From contig JADFSZ010000026.1 in NCBI GenBank assembly GCA_022560555.1, positions 1 through 13,108 on the forward strand: 13,108 nt of DNA, given 5' to 3'. Position numbers and translations under genes: made by a program. The notes beneath the pieces are model-generated. The model saw only the letters and a list, made by a program, of their open reading frames with translations. It did no database searches and was not told the origin of the DNA. Source of the stretch: PVC group bacterium. GTDB taxonomy: Bacteria; GCA-001730085; JADFSZ01. Shown piece after piece: positions 1 to 6,888 of this stretch (positions within the stretch are counted from its first letter, which is position 1; each line of letters opens with the position of its first letter).

Positions 1-890
1 TAAGACTTGCTATGAATAATAATGTGAGTTTGCCCGAGCTTGAATCTATATCGGGAACTGGAAAGGGCGGACGTATTACAAGAAACGATGTGTTGAATTT
101 CCTCGCGCGGCGTCCTGTTGGGGCTTCTTCCATAGATGTGATAAGCGAGACGGGGCAGATTAGTCAGGATGAATTAGCCAGTCTTGGAAAAGTTGTTCCG
201 ATGAATTCAATCCGTCGTACTATTGCTGATCATATGGTTCAGTCGATCCGGACTAGCGCTCATGTTACCATGGTGCATGCTGTTGATATGACTCACATTG
301 TTGATTTACGATCAAAGGTTCAAGACCGATTTCTGCGGCAGCACAAAGCCAAGATGACATATACCGCTGTCATGCTTTTTGTTACTTCACGTGTTCTAAA
401 AGGTTTTCCCATGGTGAATGCTTCAGTTATCGGGACAACGATTATTCAACTAAAAAATATTAATATCGGCTGCGCGGTGGCGCTGTCGGATGAAAGTTTG
501 GTTGTCCCCGTTGTTCAGAATTCTGATAAAAAAAGTTTCCCCGAAATTGCCAAAGATCTTGTCCGATTGATTGCCATTGCCCGGAAAAAGGGCTTAACCA
601 GAGCTGATATCGAAGGCGGGACATTTACTATATCGAATTTTGGTGCCTTCGGAAGTTTGATCGGCACGCCGATTATCAATCAACCTCAAGTGGCGATTTT
701 AGGGATGGGTGCTGTTTTTAAAGCTCCGGTTGTTGTAAATGATGAAATAGTTGTACGGGATCAGATGTATTTAAGCTTTTCCTTTGACCATCGGGTTATA
801 GACGGAGCTTTGGGCGGCCGGTTTTTGAATGCGATTCAGCAGCAGGTTGAAGCCCTTACTGCCGATGATTTAAATCTCAACGGATTTTAA
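1..890 (+). CDS. 2-oxoacid dehydrogenase E2 (dihydrolipoamide acyltransferase), 5'-truncated by window edge
   Basis: This is the acyltransferase core of a pyruvate/2-oxoglutarate/branched-chain 2-oxoacid dehydrogenase complex, which moves the acyl group from lipoamide to CoA. The frame is open to the left edge. Codons before the ATG at 12 read Arg-Leu-Ala and continue into the peripheral subunit-binding (E3/E1-binding) motif, with GTGKGGRI at residues 16-23 counted from that ATG. So the ATG is internal, and the lipoyl domain(s) must lie upstream, outside the window. A linker is followed by the catalytic domain from about residue 60 to the end. The active-site motif DHRVIDG has its His codon at 789-791. 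The substrate (pdhC, sucB or bkdB type) cannot be decided from this fragment. No T-run terminator hairpin is visible after the stop. Family certain; specific complex unknown. Confidence 0.95.
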   Translation, partial: RLAMNNNVSLPELESISGTGKGGRITRNDVLNFLARRPVGASSIDVISETGQISQDELASLGKVVPMNSIRRTIADHMVQSIRTSAHVTMVHAVDMTHIVDLRSKVQDRFLRQHKAKMTYTAVMLFVTSRVLKGFPMVNASVIGTTIIQLKNINIGCAVALSDESLVVPVVQNSDKKSFPEIAKDLVRLIAIARKKGLTRADIEGGTFTISNFGAFGSLIGTPIINQPQVAILGMGAVFKAPVVVNDEIVVRDQMYLSFSFDHRVIDGALGGRFLNAIQQQVEALTADDLNLNGF

Positions 891-1024
891 TATTTAGTCT
901 GGTTCATGGCCCAAGGCCTTATAAGGTCAAACGTGCGCGGAATTTTCCTACCTTAGTTTCTTTGTGAATTTCCCTTCCTTTTTTGACACAGATTTGCTTT
1001 GGATCTGATTTGGGAGGAACTTGC

Positions 1025-1060
1025 ATGAAACTCAAAATCAAAATATACATAAGATATTGA
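1025..1060 (+). CDS. Possible 11-codon leader ORF upstream of gshA
   Basis: A GGGAGGAA Shine-Dalgarno sequence (1012-1019) sits 5-7 bases before an ATG at 1025 that opens only 11 codons (MKLKIKIYIRY) before TGA. The ribosome binding site is stronger than that of most genes here, and a TTGACA hexamer lies at 983-988, although no good -10 follows it. It may be a leader peptide for gshA, the eroded start of a lost gene, or chance. The frame stays free of further stops for 17 codons after the TGA and then ends at a TAA. No cysteine or other regulatory codon run is present. Only the RBS supports it. Confidence 0.2.
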   Translation: MKLKIKIYIRY

Positions 1061-1098
1061 AAAAAAATAGGTTATATTTTTATTTTAGCCGAAAAGAG

Positions 1099-1127
1099 TT
1101 GTGTTATTTTCTAAGTAGTGAGATAAT
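1099..1127 (+). promoter_or_regulatory. Candidate sigma70 promoter for gshA-gshB
   Basis: TTGTGT (1099-1104) and GATAAT (1122-1127) are separated by 17 bp, with an A/T-rich tract (about 1061-1090) just upstream that resembles an UP element. Predicted transcription start is near 1134, about 30 nt before the gshA ATG. The -10 matches 5/6 and the -35 only 3/6, so this is a moderate prediction. The rest of the 891-1163 gap shows a 10-bp palindrome CCTTATAAGG (917-926) and the mini-ORF listed separately. Confidence 0.45.
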
Positions 1128-1163
1128 ACTCGATTGCACATTGAATGGTGACGAGGCGATTCC

Positions 1164-2423
1164 ATGAGAAACTTGATTCACAAAATCAACGAAAAGCGCG
1201 AAGAAATTTATGCTTGGCTTGAGCATCACGAGGTCACGAATGAACTCCCTCTCTATTCGTCCGTAGACATTCGTGACGGGGGCTTTAAGGTCGCCAGTGT
1301 GGACATGAACCTCTTTCCGGCCGGGTTTAACAATCTGTGCGAACATGGCTTAGAGGATGCGGTTTCGGCCATTCGGGATGCGGTTTATAGCCGTATGCCG
1401 GAATGCAAGAATATTTTGATTCTTGCAGAAGAGCACACACGTAACAAGTGGTATTTGGAGAATGTGCGTATTTTGCAGCAAATTATTGATGTGGCCGGAT
1501 TTTGCGTGCGTGTCGCGACGATTTTTGATGTGCGTCCAAAGGTTTTTAATGAGGATATCCGGTATGTTGAACTTGATACAGCTACGGGAAAGTCCTTAAA
1601 AGTCTATTCCCTTGATTACCTCATCAAAGAGATGCGGACCGATTCCTGTTATCCTGATCTGATTATTATGAATAATGATCTGTCCTCAGGAATTCCTGAT
1701 ATCTTGCATGAGGCCCAGATCCCGATTTATCCGTCCATTCAGGCCGGTTGGCATGCCAGGAAAAAATCTGCTCATTTTAGAATTCTTTCAGAATTGGTCA
1801 AAGATTTTTCGGATATTCTCGCCTGTGATCCCTGGCTTTTGACATGTCTCGATTGTTCAGTGGGCCCGGTGGATATTTATCAGCAAGAAGATCGCGAGCG
1901 ATTAATGGACATGGCGAGTCATCTCTTCGTCAAAATTCGGGAAAAATACAAAGAACATCGTATACAGGAAAAACCCTATATTCTTCTCAAATCCGACTCA
2001 GGCACCTATGGCATGGGGGTGCATCCTATTGAAGATCCCAAGCAGATCTTGGAGTTCAACCGGAAGATAAAAAACAAACTATATAAAGGAAAAGGCTCAA
2101 AAATTATCTCTCACTATTTACTGCAAGAAGGAGTTCCGACGATCCATCTGATCGAGGAACAAGTAGCTGAAATTTGTATTTATCAGATTTCCAATCGATT
2201 TATCGGCGGTTTTTACCGGCTGAACAGCGAAAAAAGCAATCGGGATAATTTAAATTCAAAAGGGATGAATTTTTTAAAAATGTGTCCTCATTCCAGCAAA
2301 TACGGAACATGCGGTGTCCAACCGGATCAAAATATCTTCGACCTCTACCGGATTTTGGCCCGTATGGCCGGGATCGCGGCTCATCGTGAAATTGTCCAAT
2401 TAGAATCCCTCGTGGGTGTTTGA
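1164..2423 (+). CDS. gshA: Glutamate-cysteine ligase, Thiobacillus (ferrooxidans) GshA type
   Basis: Catalyses ATP-dependent formation of gamma-glutamylcysteine, the first step of glutathione synthesis, in the cytosol. The 419-residue protein resembles the Acidithiobacillus-type GshA family rather than the E. coli GshA fold class. Visible family-like blocks are an N-terminal DMNLFPAGFNNL (residues 47-58), LLKSDSGTYGMGV (274-286, the probable nucleotide/substrate-binding Gly-rich stretch) and NRFIGGFYRLN (344-354). Length is normal for the family. Start chosen at ATG 1164, with GAGG at 1152-1155 as RBS. Glutathione synthetase follows 41 bp downstream, which strongly supports the assignment. 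This ligase type is known mainly from proteobacteria, so horizontal transfer is possible if the host is from another phylum; that is inference. Family recognised from motifs and context, not from a database search. Confidence 0.9.
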   Translation: MRNLIHKINEKREEIYAWLEHHEVTNELPLYSSVDIRDGGFKVASVDMNLFPAGFNNLCEHGLEDAVSAIRDAVYSRMPECKNILILAEEHTRNKWYLENVRILQQIIDVAGFCVRVATIFDVRPKVFNEDIRYVELDTATGKSLKVYSLDYLIKEMRTDSCYPDLIIMNNDLSSGIPDILHEAQIPIYPSIQAGWHARKKSAHFRILSELVKDFSDILACDPWLLTCLDCSVGPVDIYQQEDRERLMDMASHLFVKIREKYKEHRIQEKPYILLKSDSGTYGMGVHPIEDPKQILEFNRKIKNKLYKGKGSKIISHYLLQEGVPTIHLIEEQVAEICIYQISNRFIGGFYRLNSEKSNRDNLNSKGMNFLKMCPHSSKYGTCGVQPDQNIFDLYRILARMAGIAAHREIVQLESLVGV

Positions 2424-2464
2424 TCCCAAAATCAATAATATTTTTACTAAAGTAAGGTTTTCTT

Positions 2465-3415
2465 ATGAAATGTGTATTTATCATGTGTCCCCTGGATCAA
2501 GTGGTTGTCGATAAAGACACGTCTTATGCCTTGATGCTTGGTGCCCGGAAAAGGGGGCATCAGGTTTATCATGTCAAAGACGGCGATCTGTCGCTGGTCA
2601 ATGATAAAGTCTTTTTTCACGCTCTATCAGTGACGCCCAAGGAGGACCGTTTAAAACCTTTTGAAATTGAAGACGAGATAGTGTTAGCGGGGTCTGATGT
2701 GGATGTCGTGTTCATTCGGACGGATCCCCCCTTTGACGAAAGCTATCTGCACACAACATGGATTTTAGAAAATTTACCGCCCAAAGTCATTGTTATGAAC
2801 CGTCCGTCCGGGATCAGGGACGTAAATGAAAAAATATGGGTGACGAAATATCCGGATCTTATCCCTCCAACCTTGATTACAAAAAATAAGAGGGAGTATC
2901 TTGAATTCATTGAAATATATAAAGAAATTATTGTAAAGCCGACAAACGGGTTTGGAGGCGCCTCTGTCTTTAAGCTGACTGAGGCTGACAGCAATAAATC
3001 TGTGGTGTTCGAAACGCTGACAAAACAAGGCAAAGAACATGTGGTTATCCAAAAATACCTTCCGGAATCCCAAGAGGGGGACAAAAGAATTCTTTTGTTA
3101 AACGCATGTCCGATGGGGTCCGTTCTGAGGGTCCATTCTGAGGAAGATCATCGAAATAATTTTTTTGCCGGCGGGAAACCCGAGAAAACGGCGCTGAATG
3201 AGCGTGATTATGAAATCATTGAAAAAATCAGACCCGAATTGCGGGATCTGGGCCTATATTTTGTTGGTATCGATGTGATTGGCGGCTTTCTTGTGGAGGT
3301 GAATGTTACAAGCCCTACGGGTATTCAGGAGATTAATCGCCTGGAAAACAAACACCTTGAAGATGATGTTATCGCTTTCGCGGAAGATCTTGTCCGAAGC
3401 CAAACAAAAGTTTGA
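2465..3415 (+). CDS. gshB: Glutathione synthetase (ATP-grasp)
   Basis: Joins gamma-glutamylcysteine and glycine using ATP, the second step of glutathione synthesis. The 316 residues match the prokaryotic GshB length. Characteristic segments in order: an N-terminal substrate-binding fold containing DPPFD (residues 87-91), the ATP-grasp loop VKPTNGFGGASVF (157-169), GDKRILLLN (205-213), and the metal/substrate block FVGIDVIGGFLVEVNVTSPTG split over 266-286, whose Glu and Asn are the expected magnesium ligands. ATG 2465 is preceded by TAAGG at 2453-2457. It lies 41 bp after gshA with no terminator visible between, so the two are probably co-transcribed. The 3' end (TGA, 3413-3415) overlaps the -35 element of a promoter for the next gene. 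Confidence 0.95.
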   Translation: MKCVFIMCPLDQVVVDKDTSYALMLGARKRGHQVYHVKDGDLSLVNDKVFFHALSVTPKEDRLKPFEIEDEIVLAGSDVDVVFIRTDPPFDESYLHTTWILENLPPKVIVMNRPSGIRDVNEKIWVTKYPDLIPPTLITKNKREYLEFIEIYKEIIVKPTNGFGGASVFKLTEADSNKSVVFETLTKQGKEHVVIQKYLPESQEGDKRILLLNACPMGSVLRVHSEEDHRNNFFAGGKPEKTALNERDYEIIEKIRPELRDLGLYFVGIDVIGGFLVEVNVTSPTGIQEINRLENKHLEDDVIAFAEDLVRSQTKV

Positions 3416-3440
3416 CCAAACTCTAAGAACTTTGTATACT
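3412..3440 (+). promoter_or_regulatory. Strong sigma70 promoter overlapping the gshB stop, driving grx-bolA-grxD
   Basis: TTGACC (3412-3417) and TATACT (3435-3440) are spaced by exactly 17 bp; each hexamer matches consensus at 5/6 positions. The -35 overlaps the TGA of gshB. Predicted start is near 3447, giving a leader of about 24 nt before the glutaredoxin ATG. It would let the glutaredoxin/BolA genes be transcribed independently of gshAB. Confidence 0.65.
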
Positions 3441-3470
3441 AGCGCGCGTTGAGATAAAAGACAACACCAC

Positions 3471-3707
3471 ATGAAAAAACATATTCTTTTCTATAAACCG
3501 ACTTGCCCGTTTTGCGCAAAAGTATTGGATTTTGCCAGCTCAAACAGCATCGAATTTGACTTGCAAGATATCACGAGCGCGGGCGCTATAGCCGAAGAAC
3601 TTATTCGTGTTGGTGGGAAGCGGCAAGTTCCGTGTTTGCTTGTTGATGGGATGGGGCTTTATGAATCAGATGATATTATCAATTGGCTCAAAGATCATGA
3701 CGCTTAG
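3471..3707 (+). CDS. Dithiol glutaredoxin (CPFC)
   Basis: A small thioredoxin-fold disulfide reductase that uses glutathione to reduce disulfides and mixed disulfides. The 78-residue protein has the redox motif CPFC (Cys12, Cys15) after the first strand, the cis-proline of the fold in QVPCLLVDG (Pro54), and the C-terminal YESDDIINWL helix typical of glutaredoxins and GST N-terminal domains. The upstream RBS is weak (GAGATAAAAG-like). The 3' end overlaps the BolA-family start by 11 bp, which suggests translational coupling. It lies directly after gshAB, which make its reductant. Closest named relatives are the small GrxC-type proteins, but I do not assign a symbol because an extra Cys (Cys55 after the cis-Pro) and the short length leave the subtype open. 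Confidence 0.9.
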   Translation: MKKHILFYKPTCPFCAKVLDFASSNSIEFDLQDITSAGAIAEELIRVGGKRQVPCLLVDGMGLYESDDIINWLKDHDA

Positions 3708-3969
3708 TGATATAGAAAAAGCCATCCAGCAAGCGATACCGGGCTGTCAAGTTTGGGTGATAGACCCTAATCATGACGGAGAACATTTACAGGCTATTGT
3801 GGTGAGTTCTTCGTTTGAAAATATTCCTTTAGTCAAACAGCATCAAATGGTGATGCGCCCGCTCACGAAGGCTTTTGACGAATCCCTTCACGCTTTAGCC
3901 TTAAAAACTTTTACTCCTGACAAATGGCAAGATGGTAAAGAAGAATATTCATCATTCATACAAGATTAG
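3697..3969 (+). CDS. BolA/IbaG-family protein
   Basis: BolA-family proteins bind monothiol CGFS glutaredoxins and form [2Fe-2S]-bridged heterodimers involved in iron-sulfur delivery or iron signalling. The protein starts best at ATG 3697, giving 90 residues beginning MTLSDIEKAI. The frame is open further upstream, but that part only overlaps the glutaredoxin gene and lacks BolA similarity. Fold features: an N-terminal helix, DGEHLQAIVVS (residues 27-37) equivalent to the BolA beta-hairpin, and the conserved C-terminal helix-strand HALALKTFTPDKW (65-77). His65 corresponds to the invariant BolA histidine that can ligate the cluster. The LKTFTP ending resembles IbaG/YrbA more than BolA proper. 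The 11-bp overlap with the upstream glutaredoxin and the CGFS glutaredoxin immediately downstream place it with its expected partner. Confidence 0.9.
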   Translation: MTLSDIEKAIQQAIPGCQVWVIDPNHDGEHLQAIVVSSSFENIPLVKQHQMVMRPLTKAFDESLHALALKTFTPDKWQDGKEEYSSFIQD

Positions 3970-4001
3970 TTCACACAATGTTGCAAGCAAAAGGAGACAA
4001 G

Positions 4002-4319
4002 ATGGACGAAAGCATTAAAAAGCAAATTGAAAATGATATCAACAGCAACAAAATTATGGTGTATATGAAGGGAACTCCTCAGAGCCCCGAATGCGGGTTC
4101 TCAAAATCGATCGCGGATGTGTTAACGCTTCATGACGCTCCCTATCACTTTTGTAATATTTTGGAAAACCCGGAGATTCGCCAGGGAATCAAAGAATATT
4201 CGGATTGGCCGACGATCCCGCAGGTTTATGTCAACGGGGAATTTATCGGTGGATGTGATGTTGTGCTCGACCTCCATAATACCGGGGAGCTTAAAAAGAT
4301 TTTAGCCGGTGTTAAGTAG
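4002..4319 (+). CDS. grxD: Monothiol CGFS glutaredoxin (Grx4/GrxD type)
   Basis: Carries and transfers [2Fe-2S] clusters with glutathione as a co-ligand, often as a heterodimer with BolA. I place the start at ATG 4002, giving 105 residues, because AAGGAG (3991-3996) lies 5 bases upstream. An in-frame ATG at 3978 would add eight non-conserved residues and lacks an RBS. Motifs: KGTP (23-26), the active site ECGFS with Cys31, the WPTIPQVYVNGEFIGG block (69-84) with the cis-Pro and glutathione-binding residues, and CDVV (85-88). Length and motif order match single-domain CGFS glutaredoxins. It is the last gene of the plus-strand block, 32 bp after the BolA gene, and its stop overlaps the end of the convergent mrp gene by 8 bp. 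Confidence 0.95.
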   Translation: MDESIKKQIENDINSNKIMVYMKGTPQSPECGFSKSIADVLTLHDAPYHFCNILENPEIRQGIKEYSDWPTIPQVYVNGEFIGGCDVVLDLHNTGELKKILAGVK

Positions 4320-5388
4320 ATGATTGAACTAGTGAACGGATATGACGGTAAGGATAAATTCCGGAAGAGTGTCCATCGCTCCACTTGATCGATATAGCGT
4401 AATTCCCCAAGGGGGAAATCTCTTCGGCCCGGATATCATCCGGAATGCCTTCAGCTTTTAATATTGCCTTTCCTGTTATCTCATCCATACAAAGAGCGCA
4501 CCCACAGCTTAGACGCAGAGTCCTATTTTCTATCTTGAGCGTGGTTTTGTCCGGCCAAGATAAACTAATGTTTTGGGCGTCGAACGAGACATTCGGAATT
4601 TCTTTTTTGGAGCCTTCTTTGTTGTCCAGGGCGTGAAGTGTATGATTTCTTAAGGATTCAAGCATTTCTTTCGTAAAGATATCAAAAATAGATTTCTTGT
4701 CATTCGTGACGATCGGCAATTTCTGGATGATGTCGATTCCAAATCGATCCGCCAAATGTTTGGATCCTGTCCCAAAGATATCATGTTGTTTGTGGCAACC
4801 ATCACATTCAAAATAACTCATATTTTCGACAAGACCAATGATGGGAACATCCACCTTTTCAAACATCAATATGCCTTTGGCTACATCCACCAAAGACAGC
4901 GTGTGCGGTGTTGTCACAATGATGGCGCCGGTTAAACGCGCCGTTTGTGTGATGGTGAGCTGAATGTCTCCTGTGCCGGGAGGCATATCGATAAAAAGAT
5001 AATCAAGCTCTCCCCAAGCTGTTTGATGGATGAGTTGCTGAATGTAGTTTGATACTATGGGCCCCCGCATAATAGCAGGAGAGTCCCCGGTGAGAAATCC
5101 GAAAGACATGATCTTAAGAGAATCATGTTCATAAGGAATGATTCTTTTTTGATCATCCAAGTATATATGGGTTTTATGGATACCGAAGAGTGTTGGAATC
5201 GAAGGTCCAAAAATGTCCGCGTCCAGGAGCCCTACTTTGTGCCCGTCTTTGGCGAGTTCATAGGCAATCATGGCGGCAATCGTTGATTTGCCGACACCTC
5301 CTTTGCAGGATGCGACAGCAACAATAGATTTTATTTTCCCCAGATCGCTGGGAGGTTGCGGTTTTTTTTGAGGTCGATTCAGCGGCAT
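4312..5388 (-). CDS. Mrp/NBP35 (ApbC)-type Fe-S carrier ATPase with C-terminal DUF971 domain
   Basis: A P-loop NTPase of the Mrp/ApbC/Ind1 group that binds and transfers iron-sulfur clusters. Of 358 residues, about 17-245 form the Mrp domain: deviant Walker A CKGGVGKST (28-36), DADIFGPSIP (56-65), MRGP (107-110), DMPPGTGD (134-141) and the cluster-binding Cys pair CDGC (195-198). Residues about 275-352 look like a DUF971 (GBBH-like N-terminal) domain, ending ISIKWSDGHSSGIYPY followed by RHIRSL, with an unusual CGCALC triple-Cys stretch (295-300). No N-terminal MIP18/DUF59 domain is present, unlike plant HCF101 (MIP18-Mrp-DUF971). It starts 33 bp after nadA, so the two are probably one operon; NadA needs a 4Fe-4S cluster that this carrier might supply (inference). 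Start ATG at 5388-5386; the upstream RBS is modest. Confidence 0.93.
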   Translation of the reverse strand: MPLNRPQKKPQPPSDLGKIKSIVAVASCKGGVGKSTIAAMIAYELAKDGHKVGLLDADIFGPSIPTLFGIHKTHIYLDDQKRIIPYEHDSLKIMSFGFLTGDSPAIMRGPIVSNYIQQLIHQTAWGELDYLFIDMPPGTGDIQLTITQTARLTGAIIVTTPHTLSLVDVAKGILMFEKVDVPIIGLVENMSYFECDGCHKQHDIFGTGSKHLADRFGIDIIQKLPIVTNDKKSIFDIFTKEMLESLRNHTLHALDNKEGSKKEIPNVSFDAQNISLSWPDKTTLKIENRTLRLSCGCALCMDEITGKAILKAEGIPDDIRAEEISPLGNYAISIKWSDGHSSGIYPYRHIRSLVQSST

Positions 5389-5421
5389 TGGCGGAGGTCA
5401 CCCATCCTATCAGTTTGATTG

Positions 5422-6456
5422 TTATGCTGCCGGAACAGCGACTTTATTCTCGGTGTAGCGAAACATTTCCTGGAGGGATTTTAAAGCTTTACCACGCGTA
5501 CTTTCTTCTATGACAATGCGGTCTTGAGGTCGCGGATTTTTTAAAACACGGAAAATATCTTCAAGCGTATTGGATTTCATGTATTTGCATAGGGTGCACG
5601 TTCCGACAATCTTTTTCTCGGGCATCTCGACCTGAAAATGACTGGAAAGGCCGCACTCGGTCAGAAGGAGAAATTCTTTGGATTTTGAGCTTTTCATGTG
5701 TTTGAGGAGTTGAGCCGTGCTTCCAATAAAGTCGGATTTTTGAATGACATTCGGATGACATTCCGGATGGCTTAATACTTCCGCTTGAGGATATTGAAGA
5801 CGAATGTAATCAATCATCTCAGGCGCATATTCCTCGTGAACATAGCATGTTCCGTTGGTGAGCTTAATATCTTTTTTGACGCCGCGAGATTCCATCTCTT
5901 TGATAATATTTTTCCCCATGAGTTTATCGGGAAGAAACATGATCTTATCATTGGGAATCGCTTCAATGATGTCATAGCAGTTTGAGCTTGTGACACAGAC
6001 GTCACATTCGGCTTTGACATCGGCTGTGGTGTTGATGTAGCAGACAAAAGTATAATCGGGAAATTCTCTTTTGAGCTTTTGCACCTGGATATGAGTAATC
6101 GAATCGGCGAGGGTGCAGCCATTCAGTTCGCTGGGAATCAAAACCTCTTTTTCCGGATTGAGGATTTTGGCCGTTTCAGCCATAAATTTGACGGCACAAA
6201 AAATAATCACATCAGCCTTGGTATTCATGGCGTCTTTGGACAGACCGTACGAGTCTCCGACAAAATCGCCGACTCCATAAGCGATTTCCGCAGAGACATA
6301 GCTATGGACCAGGATGACGGCATTTTTTTCTTTCTTCAGCTGATTGATTTCATTGATCAAAGGAGCGAGTTCACGGCATTTTTCCATTGTGAACCGGCAG
6401 ATGTGACCGCCAATTTTGACATCCTTGAGTTTTTGATATAAGTCTTTTGCGTCCAT
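5422..6456 (-). CDS. nadA: Quinolinate synthase A
   Basis: Condenses iminoaspartate with dihydroxyacetone phosphate to quinolinate in de novo NAD synthesis, using an oxygen-sensitive 4Fe-4S cluster. The 344-residue protein shows the three pseudo-repeat domains and the three expected cluster cysteines: Cys114 in LNGCTLAD, Cys204 in NGTCYVHEEY, and Cys290 in the CKYMKSNTL stretch. Other markers are GDSYGLS (67-73), FMAETAKIL (91-99) and HPECHPNV (230-237). It has additional cysteines (154, 160, 287) that are not expected ligands. ATG 6456 is preceded in the minus sense by AAGGAC. No nadB or nadC is adjacent, so the iminoaspartate source is encoded elsewhere. It is the first gene of a two-gene minus-strand unit with the Mrp-DUF971 carrier. 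Confidence 0.96.
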   Translation of the reverse strand: MDAKDLYQKLKDVKIGGHICRFTMEKCRELAPLINEINQLKKEKNAVILVHSYVSAEIAYGVGDFVGDSYGLSKDAMNTKADVIIFCAVKFMAETAKILNPEKEVLIPSELNGCTLADSITHIQVQKLKREFPDYTFVCYINTTADVKAECDVCVTSSNCYDIIEAIPNDKIMFLPDKLMGKNIIKEMESRGVKKDIKLTNGTCYVHEEYAPEMIDYIRLQYPQAEVLSHPECHPNVIQKSDFIGSTAQLLKHMKSSKSKEFLLLTECGLSSHFQVEMPEKKIVGTCTLCKYMKSNTLEDIFRVLKNPRPQDRIVIEESTRGKALKSLQEMFRYTENKVAVPAA

Positions 6457-6519
6457 TTAATTGAGTCCTTATCGATTGAGTTCCCATAAGGGGTCCTTCC
6501 TTAGGGGAAAGATCACCAA

Positions 6520-6548
6520 ATTATACACAGAGACCTAGACGAAATCAA
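6520..6548 (-). promoter_or_regulatory. Sigma70 promoter for nadA-mrp
   Basis: On the minus strand TTGATT (plus coordinates 6543-6548) and a perfect TATAAT (6520-6525) are separated by 17 bp. Predicted start is near 6513, leaving a leader of about 57 nt before the nadA ATG. Within that leader an imperfect direct repeat (CCCCTAAGG and CCCCTTATGG in minus sense, plus coordinates about 6485-6507) lies where an operator could act; I cannot name a regulator. Confidence 0.75.
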
Positions 6549-6888
6549 GCTTTAGCGACTCATTCGTGAAGAAGCAGGCGGTTGCGCCGCATCAATATAA
6601 TCGTAAGATACTGGTAGTACTATATATAAGTACACTTATTGGCAAAATGTGACTTTGGGCAGATTCTATAGAAAAACTAAAAAGAGCAACTTATGAAAAA
6701 ATATGCATTTTTATGAGATATAAAAATTAAAATTGCAGATGTTTGTGGAAAATACCATACATTTTGAATTGATAATAATAAAAAAATGGAGTGTTACGTT
6801 TTTTTCCTTGCATTTATTTGCACACTATGGTAAATTTATATCAACTTGCTTAATTATCTGTAAATTTTCATCATAAAAGAGGATTATC
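6549..6888. other. AT-rich divergent intergenic region upstream of ilvB
   Basis: Between the nadA promoter and the ilvB start there is no credible gene or RNA gene. It holds a perfect inverted repeat GTACT-N7-AGTAC at 6617-6633 with an alternating ATATATA loop, an AT-only stem AAAAAT-ATGC-ATTTTT at 6697-6712, and a strongly AT-rich stretch from about 6660 to 6880. I see no branched-chain-amino-acid-rich leader peptide and no recognisable T-box, so an attenuation mechanism for ilvB is not supported. Confidence 0.6.
6808..6836 (+). promoter_or_regulatory. Weak candidate promoter for ilvB
   Basis: TTGCAT (6808-6813) and TAAATT (6831-6836) are spaced by 17 bp, with partial matches to the sigma70 hexamers (3/6 and 4/6). 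The predicted start, near 6843, would give a leader of about 45 nt. The whole region is AT-rich, so similar matches are expected by chance. Confidence 0.3.

Noticed and set aside
913-928. AAGGCCTTATAAGG palindromic cluster after the E2 gene as a terminator
   Set aside because: No loop of workable size and no T-run follows.
983-1011. TTGACA at 983-988 as a promoter
   Set aside because: Perfect -35 but the hexamer at 17 bp (TGATTT) and those at 16 and 18 bp do not resemble a -10.
3607-3696. Upstream ATG for the BolA-family gene (120-residue version)
   Set aside because: The extra 30 residues overlap the glutaredoxin gene out of frame and have no BolA similarity; ATG 3697 gives the normal length.
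3978-4001. Upstream ATG for the CGFS glutaredoxin
   Set aside because: The AAGGAG ribosome binding site lies downstream of that ATG and correctly spaced for ATG 4002.
6617-6633. GTACT-N7-AGTAC inverted repeat in the nadA-ilvB gap as an operator
   Set aside because: Five-base arms in a very AT-rich region are close to chance; kept only as a note in the region description.
6693-6716. Seven-codon ORF (MKKYAFL) upstream of ilvB as a branched-chain leader peptide
   Set aside because: It has one Leu and no Ile or Val, a poor RBS, and no terminator/antiterminator hairpins follow.
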